DNA from: Gammaproteobacteria bacterium
GTDB taxonomy: Bacteria; Pseudomonadota; Gammaproteobacteria; Steroidobacterales; Steroidobacteraceae
Assembly: GCA_028293765.1 (NCBI GenBank)
Contig: JAQGOG010000060.1
Location: 1-55,355 of the forward strand
Reading direction: 5' to 3'
Length of the DNA stretch: 55,355 bases
Positions 16,693 through 24,660 of this stretch are shown here, piece by piece. Position 1 is the stretch's first letter, and each line of letters starts with the position of its first letter. The notes beneath the pieces were generated by a model. That model was not told the origin of the DNA. It saw only the letters and a program-made list of their open reading frames with translations, and did not search any database. Both the position numbers and the translations under genes were made by a program.

Positions 16693-17436
16693 ATGTGCAG
16701 TCGGTTCGTTCGATCGCTGGCCTTGTTGACGGCGCTGACACTGTCCGTGGTAGCCACCCACGCCGGCGCGCAGTCATCCGCCAAGGACGCAGCCACACCT
16801 GGCGCAAAGGGCGGCGGCGCGCCCGCTCCGCGGGCCCCGGGCGAGGCCCCGCCCGTCACCCGTCCCGGCGTGTTCTTCAAAGAGGAATGGAAGCCGCCCG
16901 CCACCAAGCACGGCGAGCATCCCCTCACTGCAGAGTCGAACGACAACCCCAACCTCGAGATGACCTTGTACGTGCCCTCAGGGCAAGCCGACATCACAGG
17001 CACACCGGGTGACGAAAACAACCCCACGCATGCGTACTTCGGCCTGTGCACCTCGCCATGCGCCGTCGCGTTCAAAGACAAGAGCCACTTTGCAGATTTG
17101 ACGGGTCTCGCCCGTATTCGGTGGAACACCAAGACTTCGGGGTTCCATCAGGTGCGGCCGATCGTGAAACTCTCCGACGGTACGTGGCTAATCGGCGATC
17201 ACGCGGACGCCTCGCCACGTGATTGGCTGGTCAGTGAGATCTCACTCGCTGATGTTCGCTGGCTCAAGCTCGACATCTCGCGTGTGGTGACCCAAGGGGT
17301 ACTGCTCGATAAGGTCGATCTCAGCAAGGTCGACGAGATCGGCTTCGCGGATCTGATGCCCGGCAGCGGGCACGGCCCGGGCGGCTGGTCGGATGTGGCG
17401 CAGTTAGAGGTGTACGGGAAACCTGTCGCGCGTTAG
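16693..17436 (+). CDS. Exported hypothetical protein, 247 aa
   Basis: The ATG at 16693 gives a clear signal peptide (SLALLTALTLSVVATHAGAQ) followed by a low-complexity Gly/Ala/Pro linker of about 35 residues. A compact domain of about 180 residues then follows, with a CTSPC pair and segments TGLARIRWNTKTSGFHQVRP, WLIGDHAD, DVRWLKLDIS and WSDVAQLEVYGKP. The strand pattern at the end resembles galactose-binding-like or jelly-roll domains. Such proteins occur near PQQ and aromatic-degradation genes with no assigned role. It is transcribed away from the decayed quinoprotein. The earlier in-frame start at 16546 would add a non-protein-like leader. Confidence 0.7.
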   Translation: MCSRFVRSLALLTALTLSVVATHAGAQSSAKDAATPGAKGGGAPAPRAPGEAPPVTRPGVFFKEEWKPPATKHGEHPLTAESNDNPNLEMTLYVPSGQADITGTPGDENNPTHAYFGLCTSPCAVAFKDKSHFADLTGLARIRWNTKTSGFHQVRPIVKLSDGTWLIGDHADASPRDWLVSEISLADVRWLKLDISRVVTQGVLLDKVDLSKVDEIGFADLMPGSGHGPGGWSDVAQLEVYGKPVAR

Positions 17437-17455
17437 CCTCGGCTGCGGGCCGCTA

Positions 17456-18775
17456 CTACGGCTGCCCGGCGAGCGCCACGGCGTCCAGACGATCCGGCTG
17501 AGCCGAAATGTGATCCCAGGTGCTGTGAGCGGGACGCGCGCTGGTGACGAGCAGCTTGCTCGCCATCTCGGTCCCATTGATTCCGGAGACCTCGTACAGG
17601 GCCTCGAAGGGTGTACCAGCCGTGAGCCGCTCCCGTAGCGCGCGCAGCCTGGCGGGATCCGTCAGCGCCTCGCCCGCCTGAATCAAGCCGACGTCGCGCG
17701 TGCCGGCGATCACGAGCACCTGATTGCCACTCGGCCCCTCGAATCCAGTGACGAGACTATAGTCCCGGTACATCTGCGAGGCCGCGGCAGCGGTGGGACG
17801 ATCCGACTGGCGCAGATACCGGTCTCCGGCCTGACTCGCATAGCGCACCTTGGTGCGGTTGTCGGTGAGCTCGTCGAACGTGCTGCCCACCGAGAAGCGG
17901 GAGCCCGAGAACGCGCCGTCATACAACATGCCGAGGCCACTCAGATAGCCGACGTAGACCACGTCCGTCGACTTCAGATCATCCGGGACCAGGTCCGACA
18001 TCATAGTCACGTTGACGCGGCGATGAGTGTCTGCCAGCAGTGGCATGATGTTCGCCATGACGTGCGCACTGGATGTAGGCAGATACGCAAGCTGCACGTC
18101 CATGTACTTGTCCTTCATCCCCTGATGGCCCCTCAGGTACTGGTCGAGATCCGCCCGCGAGTTGATGAAGAACTCCCGTACCAACCGTTGCGGCTGCGAG
18201 AGCTCACCGTTTTCCGCGAAGATGTAGTAATCGCCCAGCACGACGGTGATCGGGCGCGTATCACCCAGCAACTTCGCCCACACCGGGCTCTGCCGGATGG
18301 CAGCAAACTGTCGCGCGGGAGTCCGCGGCCAGAACACGCCCGCCGCGATCGCCATGAGGATCAGCGTTGCGGCGGTTGCAAGCGTCGCGATCTTCCATGG
18401 ATTGCGCACCCGGGGAGCGGGCTCGGCGGCGGGCTCTTCGACGACCGGAGCCTGAGTGTTCTCGAGGACGAGTCGGTACTGACCCCTGGGAATGGTCAGC
18501 CGTGCCGGTCCCAACTCCGCATGAGCCGTGTAGAACTCTTCGAATTTGCGACGCAGCTTGTGGATGCAGACCCGGACCGCCGCATCCGAGGACACGTCGA
18601 AATCGGTGCTCCGGCCGAAGACCTCCACCGCGATCACCGACTCCTTCGGGACCCTGCCACTGCGGGTGCACTCGACAAGGTAGTCGAACAGCTTCTGCAA
18701 CTGGTCGGAACGACCAAAAAGATCGCTCGCGCGGATGCGTTCCGCATGCAGGTAGAGAGGGTTCGTTTCGGACAT
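17456..18775 (-). CDS. Membrane-anchored winged-helix transcriptional regulator (CadC-like architecture)
   Basis: Residues 1-105 form an OmpR/ToxR-type winged helix (SDQLQKLFDYLVECTRSG, AVEVFGRSTDFDVSSDAAVR, VCIHKLRRKF, LTIPRGQYRL). A proline-rich linker follows, then one transmembrane helix at about 129-149 (IATLATAATLILMAIAAGVF) and a periplasmic domain of about 285 residues. One-component regulators of this build bind DNA from the membrane in response to periplasmic signals. The periplasmic part contains VVLGDYYIFAEN and GFEGPSGNQVLVIAGTRDVG, which suggests a folded sensor of unknown ligand. A set of TTAAC repeats 36-76 bp upstream (18811-18851) is a candidate autoregulatory site. Confidence 0.85.
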   Translation of the reverse strand: MSETNPLYLHAERIRASDLFGRSDQLQKLFDYLVECTRSGRVPKESVIAVEVFGRSTDFDVSSDAAVRVCIHKLRRKFEEFYTAHAELGPARLTIPRGQYRLVLENTQAPVVEEPAAEPAPRVRNPWKIATLATAATLILMAIAAGVFWPRTPARQFAAIRQSPVWAKLLGDTRPITVVLGDYYIFAENGELSQPQRLVREFFINSRADLDQYLRGHQGMKDKYMDVQLAYLPTSSAHVMANIMPLLADTHRRVNVTMMSDLVPDDLKSTDVVYVGYLSGLGMLYDGAFSGSRFSVGSTFDELTDNRTKVRYASQAGDRYLRQSDRPTAAAASQMYRDYSLVTGFEGPSGNQVLVIAGTRDVGLIQAGEALTDPARLRALRERLTAGTPFEALYEVSGINGTEMASKLLVTSARPAHSTWDHISAQPDRLDAVALAGQP

Positions 18776-18810
18776 GGGGGCCGGCAGTCAAACTGCTATT
18801 CAGGGAGGCG

Positions 18811-18851
18811 TTAGGGGGATGTTAACACGCAAGATTAACGGGCACGTTAAC
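18811..18851. promoter_or_regulatory. Phased TTAAC repeats, putative operator
   Basis: TTA-containing units occur at 18811 (TTAGG), 18822 (TTAAC), 18835 (TTAAC) and 18847 (TTAAC), a spacing of 11-13 bp that places all four on one face of the helix. They lie directly upstream of the winged-helix regulator gene. Direct repeats of this sort are typical for OmpR-type DNA-binding domains. Similar TAAC/TTAA words recur at 19724-19775 ahead of the DUF6644 gene pair. Confidence 0.5.
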
Positions 18852-18969
18852 AGCGCGGTCGCGCAACCGAAACCCGGTAGTCCCCGTACCAGATCAGGTA
18901 GAAACGGGCATGACCTCCCAGGTGCGAGGACTTCGACCCCGCCTCCCTCGCCCGGGGGTCAGCCGGATT

Positions 18970-19578
18970 TCAGGTCTGGGGCACTTTCTGGTTCGGGTAC
19001 CAGAAGGTCACGTGGCAGGCTTCGCAGGCCTCGTCGATGTCGCCCCCGGCCTCGAACAGGCCTTGGACGTCCTTGTTGTCGATCGCCGTCATGGCCTTCT
19101 GGGCGGTCGCCCGCAGCGCCTTGGCAAATCCGATCAGGGCGCCGCGATTGGCGTCGATGTGCTGATCAATCTCAACAGGAGAGAGCTCGCCCTCCGCGGC
19201 CTTGGTGCCGGGGGGCGCGGCGTGCCGGCCCTTCATGACGACCAGATTCATCGATTCCATCAAAGTCACGGCATGGCGTCGAACCGCCGCCCAGTCCTCG
19301 TTGGTCTTCGGTTGCGTTTCCTCGACACCCTTGCGCGTCGAGGTCAGCGCAACCGAGTCCCACAGGCCATCGGCCGCGGGGTCAACGGTCGAGGCCATCA
19401 GCTCACGGATCGTCGCCGTAATCTCGAACGGTGATTCCTGCGATGTGTCACCGTCAGAGTTCGCGCCCTTCGCGGCGTCGGACACAGCTTGGGCAGCGGG
19501 CGGCGAGGAACTCTGCGAACAGGCTGCGAGCGCGAGGAGCAGCGCCGCCACCACCAATCTGAAGCCAAAAGCAATCAT
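18970..19578 (-). CDS. Haem-binding lipoprotein (cytochrome c'-like)
   Basis: The 202-residue precursor has a lipoprotein signal ending LLALAAC (lipidated Cys at residue 20). A Ser/Ala linker follows, then a helical domain with the haem c motif CEACH at residues 185-189 close to the C-terminus. Four helices ahead of a C-terminal CxxCH are the layout of cytochrome c'/c-556 type proteins. The protein would be membrane-tethered in the periplasm and could carry electrons or bind small ligands. It is divergent from the DUF6644 pair at 19803-20835, with which it may share a promoter region. Confidence 0.8.
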   Translation of the reverse strand: MIAFGFRLVVAALLLALAACSQSSSPPAAQAVSDAAKGANSDGDTSQESPFEITATIRELMASTVDPAADGLWDSVALTSTRKGVEETQPKTNEDWAAVRRHAVTLMESMNLVVMKGRHAAPPGTKAAEGELSPVEIDQHIDANRGALIGFAKALRATAQKAMTAIDNKDVQGLFEAGGDIDEACEACHVTFWYPNQKVPQT

Positions 19579-19802
19579 TTGCGCGGTTCCCCCGTTGTAA
19601 AGCCAAATTCTTCGCAGGGCATCGACTGTGGCCGAGCGCTATCGCACGCACAATCCCCTTGCCTCGAACAATACAACTCCTATTTGCAACACGTCCACGG
19701 CTTCGTCGCGATCACGGGCCCGCTAACGTTGCGATAACCGTTAATCGTTGCGTAATCGATGAGCGCTGGTATTAACTGAGACCCCACAGAAGGGGAAACG
19801 CA

Positions 19803-20288
19803 GTGATTCAAGCCTTCAGCGAATGGCTCGCCGCGACGAGCCTGAGCCGGTTGTTCGCAGACCTCGGTTGGTTCGTTCCAACCGTACAGACCATTCACAT
19901 CCTCGCGATCGCGGCAGTCGTCACTCTGCTGAGCATGCTGAACTTTCGTCTGCTGCGGATTACGCGCAGCGGGCCCTCTTTACAGAGCCTTGCGGCTGGC
20001 TACGTCCCCTGGGTCTGGCGTTCGCTGGTAATCCTGCTCGTTTCGGGCATCCTCCTCACGATGACGGAACCGTCGCGCGAGCTGATGAACAACGCCTTCC
20101 GGCTCAAGATGCTGCTGGTCCTGGTCCTTACCGTCCTGACAGTCATCCTGAGGTCCACGTTGCGCCACGATCCCGAGTACTGGACGACCACTCCGCAACG
20201 GCGGCTGCTCGGGGGCACGATTGCCGCCGTCAGCCTGATTCTATGCGTGAGCATCGTGGCCGCCGGCCGGCTCATCGCCTACGTCTGA
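19803..20288 (+). CDS. DUF6644 family membrane protein (IAY-type)
   Basis: The 161-residue protein has four predicted transmembrane helices. Family marks include a conserved His in the first helix (VQTIHILAIAAVVTLLSMLN), a PWVWRS motif before helix 2, EPSRELMNNAFRLKM before helix 3 and a C-terminal AAGRLIAYV. It begins with GTG. A second DUF6644 gene ending in GRWIGF follows after 58 bp, and the same two-type pair is found again at 43834-42852. Function is not known for this family; the conserved membrane histidine suggests a possible haem or quinone role, but this is inference. Confidence 0.8.
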   Translation: MIQAFSEWLAATSLSRLFADLGWFVPTVQTIHILAIAAVVTLLSMLNFRLLRITRSGPSLQSLAAGYVPWVWRSLVILLVSGILLTMTEPSRELMNNAFRLKMLLVLVLTVLTVILRSTLRHDPEYWTTTPQRRLLGGTIAAVSLILCVSIVAAGRLIAYV

Positions 20289-20346
20289 CCTCCATCGCCT
20301 TTCGTCTCCCCCCACGCACACAAGAATTACTCCAAAAGCCGCCCCG

Positions 20347-20835
20347 ATGAGCACACTGGATCTGATGCACTCCCTCGAGCAACTGCCGTTCGCGCAGGCC
20401 ATCTCCGAGTCGACCTGGCTGTTCCCGTTCTTCGAGACGGTTCACGTCCTCGCGCTGACACTCGTCGTCGGCTCGGTGGCGATGATGGACCTGCGTCTGC
20501 TGGGTATCGGCAGCCGCGACCGAACGATCACCGAGCTGACCCGCAGCGTGCTGCCCTGGACCTGGGCCGCCTTCGGTATCGCGGCAATCTGCGGTCTGTT
20601 GCTGTTCAGCTCCAAGGCCGCGACCTACTACGTCAACATTCCATTCCGCATCAAGATCGTGTGCCTGCTGTTCGCCGGCGTGAACATGCTGGTGTTTCAC
20701 TTCGTGACGGCAAGGAACGTTGCCGCCTGGGACAGCGGCAGGACGCCGTCGGCCGCGCGGGTGGCCGGCGTAGTTTCGCTGTCGCTATGGGTGGTGATCG
20801 TCGCGACGGGACGGTGGATCGGGTTCACGACCTGA
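20347..20835 (+). CDS. DUF6644 family membrane protein (WIGF-type)
   Basis: A 162-residue four-helix membrane protein and a paralogue of the preceding gene. It has FFETVHVLALTLVVGSVAMM in helix 1, LPWTWAAFG before helix 2, YYVNIPFRIKI before helix 3, FVTARNVAAWDSG and the C-terminal motif TGRWIGFTT. The closest relative in the window is 42852-43334, which shares RxVAAWD and GRWIGF. This means the two subtypes diverged before the two gene pairs did. It probably forms a hetero-oligomer with the upstream product. A GC-rich inverted repeat at 20855-20899 follows the stop codon. Confidence 0.8.
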   Translation: MSTLDLMHSLEQLPFAQAISESTWLFPFFETVHVLALTLVVGSVAMMDLRLLGIGSRDRTITELTRSVLPWTWAAFGIAAICGLLLFSSKAATYYVNIPFRIKIVCLLFAGVNMLVFHFVTARNVAAWDSGRTPSAARVAGVVSLSLWVVIVATGRWIGFTT

Positions 20836-20854
20836 TACGAAGAGGCGCAGCGTC

Positions 20855-20899
20855 GAGGCGGCGAGCACTCCCGGAGGAAATCCGCAAGATCGCCGCCTC
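20855..20899. terminator. Candidate bidirectional hairpin
   Basis: GAGGCGGCGA (20855-20864) pairs perfectly with TCGCCGCCTC (20890-20899) across a 25-base loop, between two convergent genes. There is no T-tract, so a factor-dependent or transcript-stabilising role is as likely as intrinsic termination. Confidence 0.4.
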
Positions 20900-20912
20900 G
20901 CGTTGAGCCATC

Positions 20913-21629
20913 TCAGCCCAAGCCGTCGATTACCCGAAGATCGGCGGCCGAATCCACATAACGCAAGCCAGCCTTCTCCAGCGGCGCGCGCAAGTTGTAC
21001 AAATCGAGACTGAGTTCGCCGGCTGCAAGGCGTATGCGTTTTTCTTCTTCGTTCACGACCCGCGCACGGCTCGCTTTCAGTACTTCACCAGCCTGGGTTC
21101 GCGGAACGATCACGATTCCGTCGTCGTCGGCGATAACCACATCGCCAGGATTCACCAGCATTCCTGCGCAGACGACTGGCACGTTCACCGCACCCACGGT
21201 AGTCTTAACCGTGCCTTGCGCCGACACTGCCTTACTCCAGACTGGAAATCTCATCCCGGTGAGATCACGCACGTCGCGACAGCCGGCGTCGATCACGAGA
21301 CCGACCGCACCGCGGGCACGAAATGAGGTCGCCAGGAGATCGCCGAAATATCCATCCGTCGATGGACCGCTGATTGCCGCGACGACGATGTCCCCCGGTT
21401 TCACCAGTTCGGCCGCAACGTGCAACATCCAGTTGTCTCCCGGATGAAGCAGCACGGTGACCGCACTCGCGCCGAGCCGAGCGCCAGGATAGATTGGCCG
21501 CATATACGCCTGCAGCAAACCGCTGCGGCCCTGAGCCTCGTGGACCGTCGCAACTCCAAGCTCGCCGAGCGCACGGACCGTGGCTTCATCCGCCCTTTCA
21601 ATATTCCTCACTGCGACACTTCTAAACAT
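20913..21629 (-). CDS. ligK: 4-carboxy-4-hydroxy-2-oxoadipate aldolase (RraA family)
   Basis: Class II aldolase of the RraA/HMG-aldolase fold. It is predicted to cleave 4-carboxy-4-hydroxy-2-oxoadipate to pyruvate and oxaloacetate, the last step of gallate and protocatechuate 4,5-cleavage pathways. The start at 21629 has GGAG eight bases upstream and gives 238 residues. Very close matches to the LigK/GalC pattern are [41 protein letters not shown] (D97), [20 protein letters not shown] (R118, D119) and [19 protein letters not shown]. It is divergent from the LysR gene at 21736, the usual position of a pathway-specific activator. An upstream in-frame ATG at 21686 would run into the shared promoter and is less likely. 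Confidence 0.85.
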   Translation of the reverse strand: MFRSVAVRNIERADEATVRALGELGVATVHEAQGRSGLLQAYMRPIYPGARLGASAVTVLLHPGDNWMLHVAAELVKPGDIVVAAISGPSTDGYFGDLLATSFRARGAVGLVIDAGCRDVRDLTGMRFPVWSKAVSAQGTVKTTVGAVNVPVVCAGMLVNPGDVVIADDDGIVIVPRTQAGEVLKASRARVVNEEEKRIRLAAGELSLDLYNLRAPLEKAGLRYVDSAADLRVIDGLG

Positions 21630-21735
21630 TAGCGTGCTCCGATTCGTGATATACGCATAAAATTTAATGGCTGGGTACGGTAGCATTTATCACGTACCCC
21701 ATTTCCATCCCGTTTTTCGAAGATGGTATGAAAGA
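21630..21735. promoter_or_regulatory. Divergent promoter region of aldolase and LysR genes
   Basis: This 106-bp gap separates the start codons of the LigK-like aldolase and the LysR regulator. It is AT-rich (ATATACGCATAAAATTTAA) and contains the inverted arms CGTGATA (21645-21651) and TATCACG (21688-21694), 36 bp apart, consistent with a LysR recognition site plus a second half-site. ATTCGTGATATACGCAT also fits the loose T-N11-A LysR box. Confidence 0.5.
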
Positions 21736-22719
21736 ATGAAAACGACCGAGAAAGATCCAACCGCCCGCACCGTGACTCACGGAGAGCAGATACTCAGAAA
21801 ACTGCTGCTGACGCGGTTCAGCATGCGACAGCTGGTCGCCTACATTGCCGTGTACGACTATCGCAATATTCAGGCTGCCGCGCACCAGCTGTACTTGGAC
21901 CATTCGACGGTGTCCAAGAGCATCTCCGAGATCGAAGCAGCCCTGAACATGAAGCTCTTTGTCCGGCATACGCGCGGCGTCACACCGACGGCCGCCGCGG
22001 ATGTTTTCTACCGGCATTCCAAGCAGATCGCCAATCAGTGCACCCGGACCGCTGCCGAACTTGCACGAATCACGACCGGCGCGGCAATACACGTCGTGAT
22101 CGGCTGCGTATCCTATCTCGACACCATCGCCATCAAAGCCGTATCACGCTTCAAGCTGCAGCATGACGGCAAGCTGGTCGTTCGACTGTTGTTCGGACAC
22201 ACCGCCGATCTGCACAAGCGCCTCAAGCTCGAGGAAATCGACCTGGTGATCTGCCGCCTGGGCACGCACGCGGAACAACCCGATATTCATGCGGAAGCGG
22301 TTTACGACGTCGGTGACATCATCGTCGTAAGACCCGATCATCCCTGCGCCAGCCAACCGGACATCACACTCAAGGATTTGCTCCAATACCCCTGGATTCT
22401 GCCGCCACCAAACAATCCGTTCAGAAGTCATCTCGAGTCGATGTTCCATCAGGAAGGCCTGCCGCTGCCAAGCGACGTCTTCGAGATCGCGTCAACTTTC
22501 GCGGCCCGCGGTATTCTGCTCGACAATCCCAATGTCGTCTGCACGTTGCCATCCAATAGCATCTCCAGCGATCTTCGACAAGGCTCTCTGTTGCAGTTAA
22601 ACCTGCCGATCAAACTGAGCCAGCCGCCGGTCGGCGTGCTGCACAGACCCGGCGTGACGATGGACGCATACGCCGAGAGTCTCATCCTCTCTCTACGCGA
22701 GACAGTCACGGAACCCTAG
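21736..22719 (+). CDS. LysR family transcriptional regulator
   Basis: Residues 29-90 carry the LysR helix-turn-helix (FSMRQLVAYIAVYDYRNIQA, AAHQLYLDHSTVSKSISEIE, LFVRHTRGVTPTAAA). The rest is a substrate-binding-protein-like effector domain with VIGCVSYLDTIAIKAV, DLVICRLG, VYDVGDIIVVRPDHP and PWILPPPNNPFR. The 327-residue length from the ATG at 21736 is normal once its 20-residue extra leader is allowed for. It is transcribed divergently from a LigK-like aldolase, so by analogy with GalR in gallate clusters it probably activates the ring-cleavage genes in response to an aromatic acid or pathway intermediate. The effector cannot be deduced. Confidence 0.9.
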   Translation: MKTTEKDPTARTVTHGEQILRKLLLTRFSMRQLVAYIAVYDYRNIQAAAHQLYLDHSTVSKSISEIEAALNMKLFVRHTRGVTPTAAADVFYRHSKQIANQCTRTAAELARITTGAAIHVVIGCVSYLDTIAIKAVSRFKLQHDGKLVVRLLFGHTADLHKRLKLEEIDLVICRLGTHAEQPDIHAEAVYDVGDIIVVRPDHPCASQPDITLKDLLQYPWILPPPNNPFRSHLESMFHQEGLPLPSDVFEIASTFAARGILLDNPNVVCTLPSNSISSDLRQGSLLQLNLPIKLSQPPVGVLHRPGVTMDAYAESLILSLRETVTEP

Positions 22720-22750
22720 TCCATTGGCAAAAGTCGCCTGCGGGCTGCGC

Positions 22751-22837
22751 GTCGACCTTCGGTCGACCAAACGCGCTCCCGGCGCGTTTGTGCGGACAGC
22801 GACTCCGTTTTCGCTGGCAAAAGGCGTGACTTTTGCC
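22751..22837. repeat. Cluster of three perfect hairpins between convergent genes
   Basis: Three consecutive palindromes fill the gap between the LysR gene and the LigJ-like gene: GTCGACC-TTC-GGTCGAC (22751-22767), AAACGCGC-TCCCG-GCGCGTTT (22769-22789) and GGCAAAAG-GCGTGA-CTTTTGCC (22816-22837). All stems are perfect, 7-8 bp. GGCAAAAG also occurs once at about 22726-22733. The set resembles a REP/BIME-like palindromic unit and can also act as a bidirectional terminator. Confidence 0.55.
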
Positions 22838-22873
22838 CGGGGCGCGTAGCCGGCTACTCAGGGGACGGTCGCT

Positions 22874-23872
22874 TCAGATCTTGAACAGCTTGCGAGCATT
22901 ATTCTCCAGGATGCTCGCCTTGTCCTCGTCTGACAGCCATTCGATCGCACGAATCTGCGGCACGATGTGGTCGAAAGTGCAGCCCGTATCCGGGTCGATC
23001 GCCGAGCCCACACCAGGGCACTCTGCCCCATACAACACGTGCTCCACACCGACCGTCTTGATCAGCAGTTCGAGCGCGTCCTTGGTGTAGAGAACGGTGT
23101 CGTAGTAAAGCCTGCGCATCCGATCGCGAAACCGGCCATGCTTGCTGCGCACTGACGCCGAATCGAAGCGCCCAAGCTGATACGGTATGGCGCCACCGCC
23201 GTGCGAGATGAGTACCTTGAGCTTCGGAAAATCCTCGAGCACCGCGGAATTCACCAGCCCATAGACAGCCGTCGTCTCTTCGTTGATGAAGTGCAGCGTA
23301 TACGGTTCGCGGTCCGGTTCGCGCGACCCAGTCGCGTGAACGTGCGCCACCACATCCAGTTCCACCAGCTTCTCATACAGGGGATACCAGTACGGATCGC
23401 CGAGCGGTGGTGCCTTGACCCCACCGTTCTCGCCGGGATCGGGGTTCAACACCACGCCCTTGAAGCCCAGCGTCTTCACGCAACGCGTCAACTCCTCGAA
23501 TGTGTCCTCGAGCGGCACGCCGGGCATCTGGGGCAAGCCGCCAATGCCATGGAACTTGTCCGGCATCAGTTCGACGCTGCGGCGAATCAGATCGTTCGTG
23601 ACCGTTGTCCAGCCATGCACGATCTTCGCGGGCTTCTCCGAGTGCATCATCTGGAACGGGCGCGGTGAAATGAACTGCACATCGATCTGGCAGGACTTCA
23701 TGTGATCCAGATGACCCAGCGGCGCCATCTCTTTCGCATTCCAGGCCGCGAGAATCTCCTGATCGGACAGCGTCAATCCGCCGTTGTGGCTTCCCCGATG
23801 TGAAACCAGACCCGCCTTGTAAGCCCAATAGGCCTTAGGCCCTGACAGATGTGCGTGGCAATCGATGATCAT
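22874..23872 (-). CDS. ligJ: LigJ-like 4-oxalomesaconate hydratase (amidohydrolase superfamily)
   Basis: The 332-residue TIM-barrel protein begins MIIDCHAHLSGPK, giving the first metal-binding HxH (H6, H8). It continues with HVHATGS, LKVLISHGGGAIPY (active-site His) and YDTVLYTKDALELL, ending with EHVLYGAECPGVGSA. Length and motif order match the LigJ/OMA-hydratase branch of the amidohydrolase superfamily, which adds water to 4-oxalomesaconate to give the substrate of the LigK aldolase. It is the last gene of a long minus-strand operon and lies 62 bp after the secreted proteins. The nearby aldolase and LigB-type dioxygenase complete a plausible three-step route. Closely related decarboxylases in the superfamily are the main alternative. 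Confidence 0.75.
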   Translation of the reverse strand: MIIDCHAHLSGPKAYWAYKAGLVSHRGSHNGGLTLSDQEILAAWNAKEMAPLGHLDHMKSCQIDVQFISPRPFQMMHSEKPAKIVHGWTTVTNDLIRRSVELMPDKFHGIGGLPQMPGVPLEDTFEELTRCVKTLGFKGVVLNPDPGENGGVKAPPLGDPYWYPLYEKLVELDVVAHVHATGSREPDREPYTLHFINEETTAVYGLVNSAVLEDFPKLKVLISHGGGAIPYQLGRFDSASVRSKHGRFRDRMRRLYYDTVLYTKDALELLIKTVGVEHVLYGAECPGVGSAIDPDTGCTFDHIVPQIRAIEWLSDEDKASILENNARKLFKI

Positions 23873-23934
23873 GGTGCCCTGTACGCCTTTGCCGAATACT
23901 CACTGCAGCGACTCATTCCAGTTCTCCTAAGCGA

Positions 23935-24660
23935 TCACATCTTATGATCGCGAACACAGACATTTTCCTTCAGGTCGTAACCGGGCTGACGCACCAGAGT
24001 AAAGCGGGTGCTCCAGGGCTGCGAGAAGGTCTCCGGATCCGTGAGGGTCAACTCGCCGTTGATCCGGTCAGGACCGTCGAGGGTATAACGTTCTTGAACC
24101 TGTAGCTTTTCACTGTGCGGCAGACCGGAGTAATCCAACCAGGTCTGGTCGTGTTGGCCGATCGTGTCGATCACCAGTGTCTTGCCGTCCCAGTGTCCAG
24201 CCGAATAGCCCAGCCAGTGCGGATCCAGATCGTCATCCCACTTCGGCAGTGGACGGCGCAAGCTGACGATGCGGAACGTGTGGTTGGTCTCATAGACCAG
24301 ATTCACCCGATCCTTATCCTGCGCAATCAACATTGGATACGACGCATAGATGATTCGCGGCACGCCCTGTATCCAGCAATTGGCGCTTGGATCGCTCTTG
24401 GGGTTCGCCTTCAGCGCCGCCTGATTCGCGGTGTACTTGGCCTTGGCGGCCGGCAGCAGCGGCGGCTCTTTACCGTCAGTGGTCTTGAGAGCGCGGATCG
24501 GGGTCGGCATGGCCCACTTGCCGGTCAAATCAGGTGTACCCGGATCGGGACGCTGCGCGGCAGGCAGATGCGACCATGCATCGGAGTCGGCTGCACTGAC
24601 AACGCCGGCCAGCATGGCCGCGGCCACGGCAAGCAACACGGGTTTGAATACGAATTTCAT
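23935..24660 (-). CDS. Exported protein of the W-G-x-TLV family, 241 aa
   Basis: A signal peptide (PVLLAVAAAMLAGVVSAA) precedes a mature beta-rich protein. It shows PDLTGKWAMPTP, NCWIQGVPR, NHTFRIVSLRRPLP, GYSAGHWDGKTLVIDTIG and a terminal RQPGYDLKENVCVRDHKM with a Cys that could pair with that of NCW. The core G-Y-S-x-G-x-W-x-G-x-TLV-I-x-T followed by a K-V-x-E-R strand is shared with 24657-25547, 25585-26535 and the N-terminal half of 45108-47102, so all are one fold. No enzymatic residues are obvious; a periplasmic binding or lipocalin-like role is possible. Its start overlaps the preceding gene's stop as ATGA. Confidence 0.75.
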   Translation of the reverse strand: MKFVFKPVLLAVAAAMLAGVVSAADSDAWSHLPAAQRPDPGTPDLTGKWAMPTPIRALKTTDGKEPPLLPAAKAKYTANQAALKANPKSDPSANCWIQGVPRIIYASYPMLIAQDKDRVNLVYETNHTFRIVSLRRPLPKWDDDLDPHWLGYSAGHWDGKTLVIDTIGQHDQTWLDYSGLPHSEKLQVQERYTLDGPDRINGELTLTDPETFSQPWSTRFTLVRQPGYDLKENVCVRDHKM

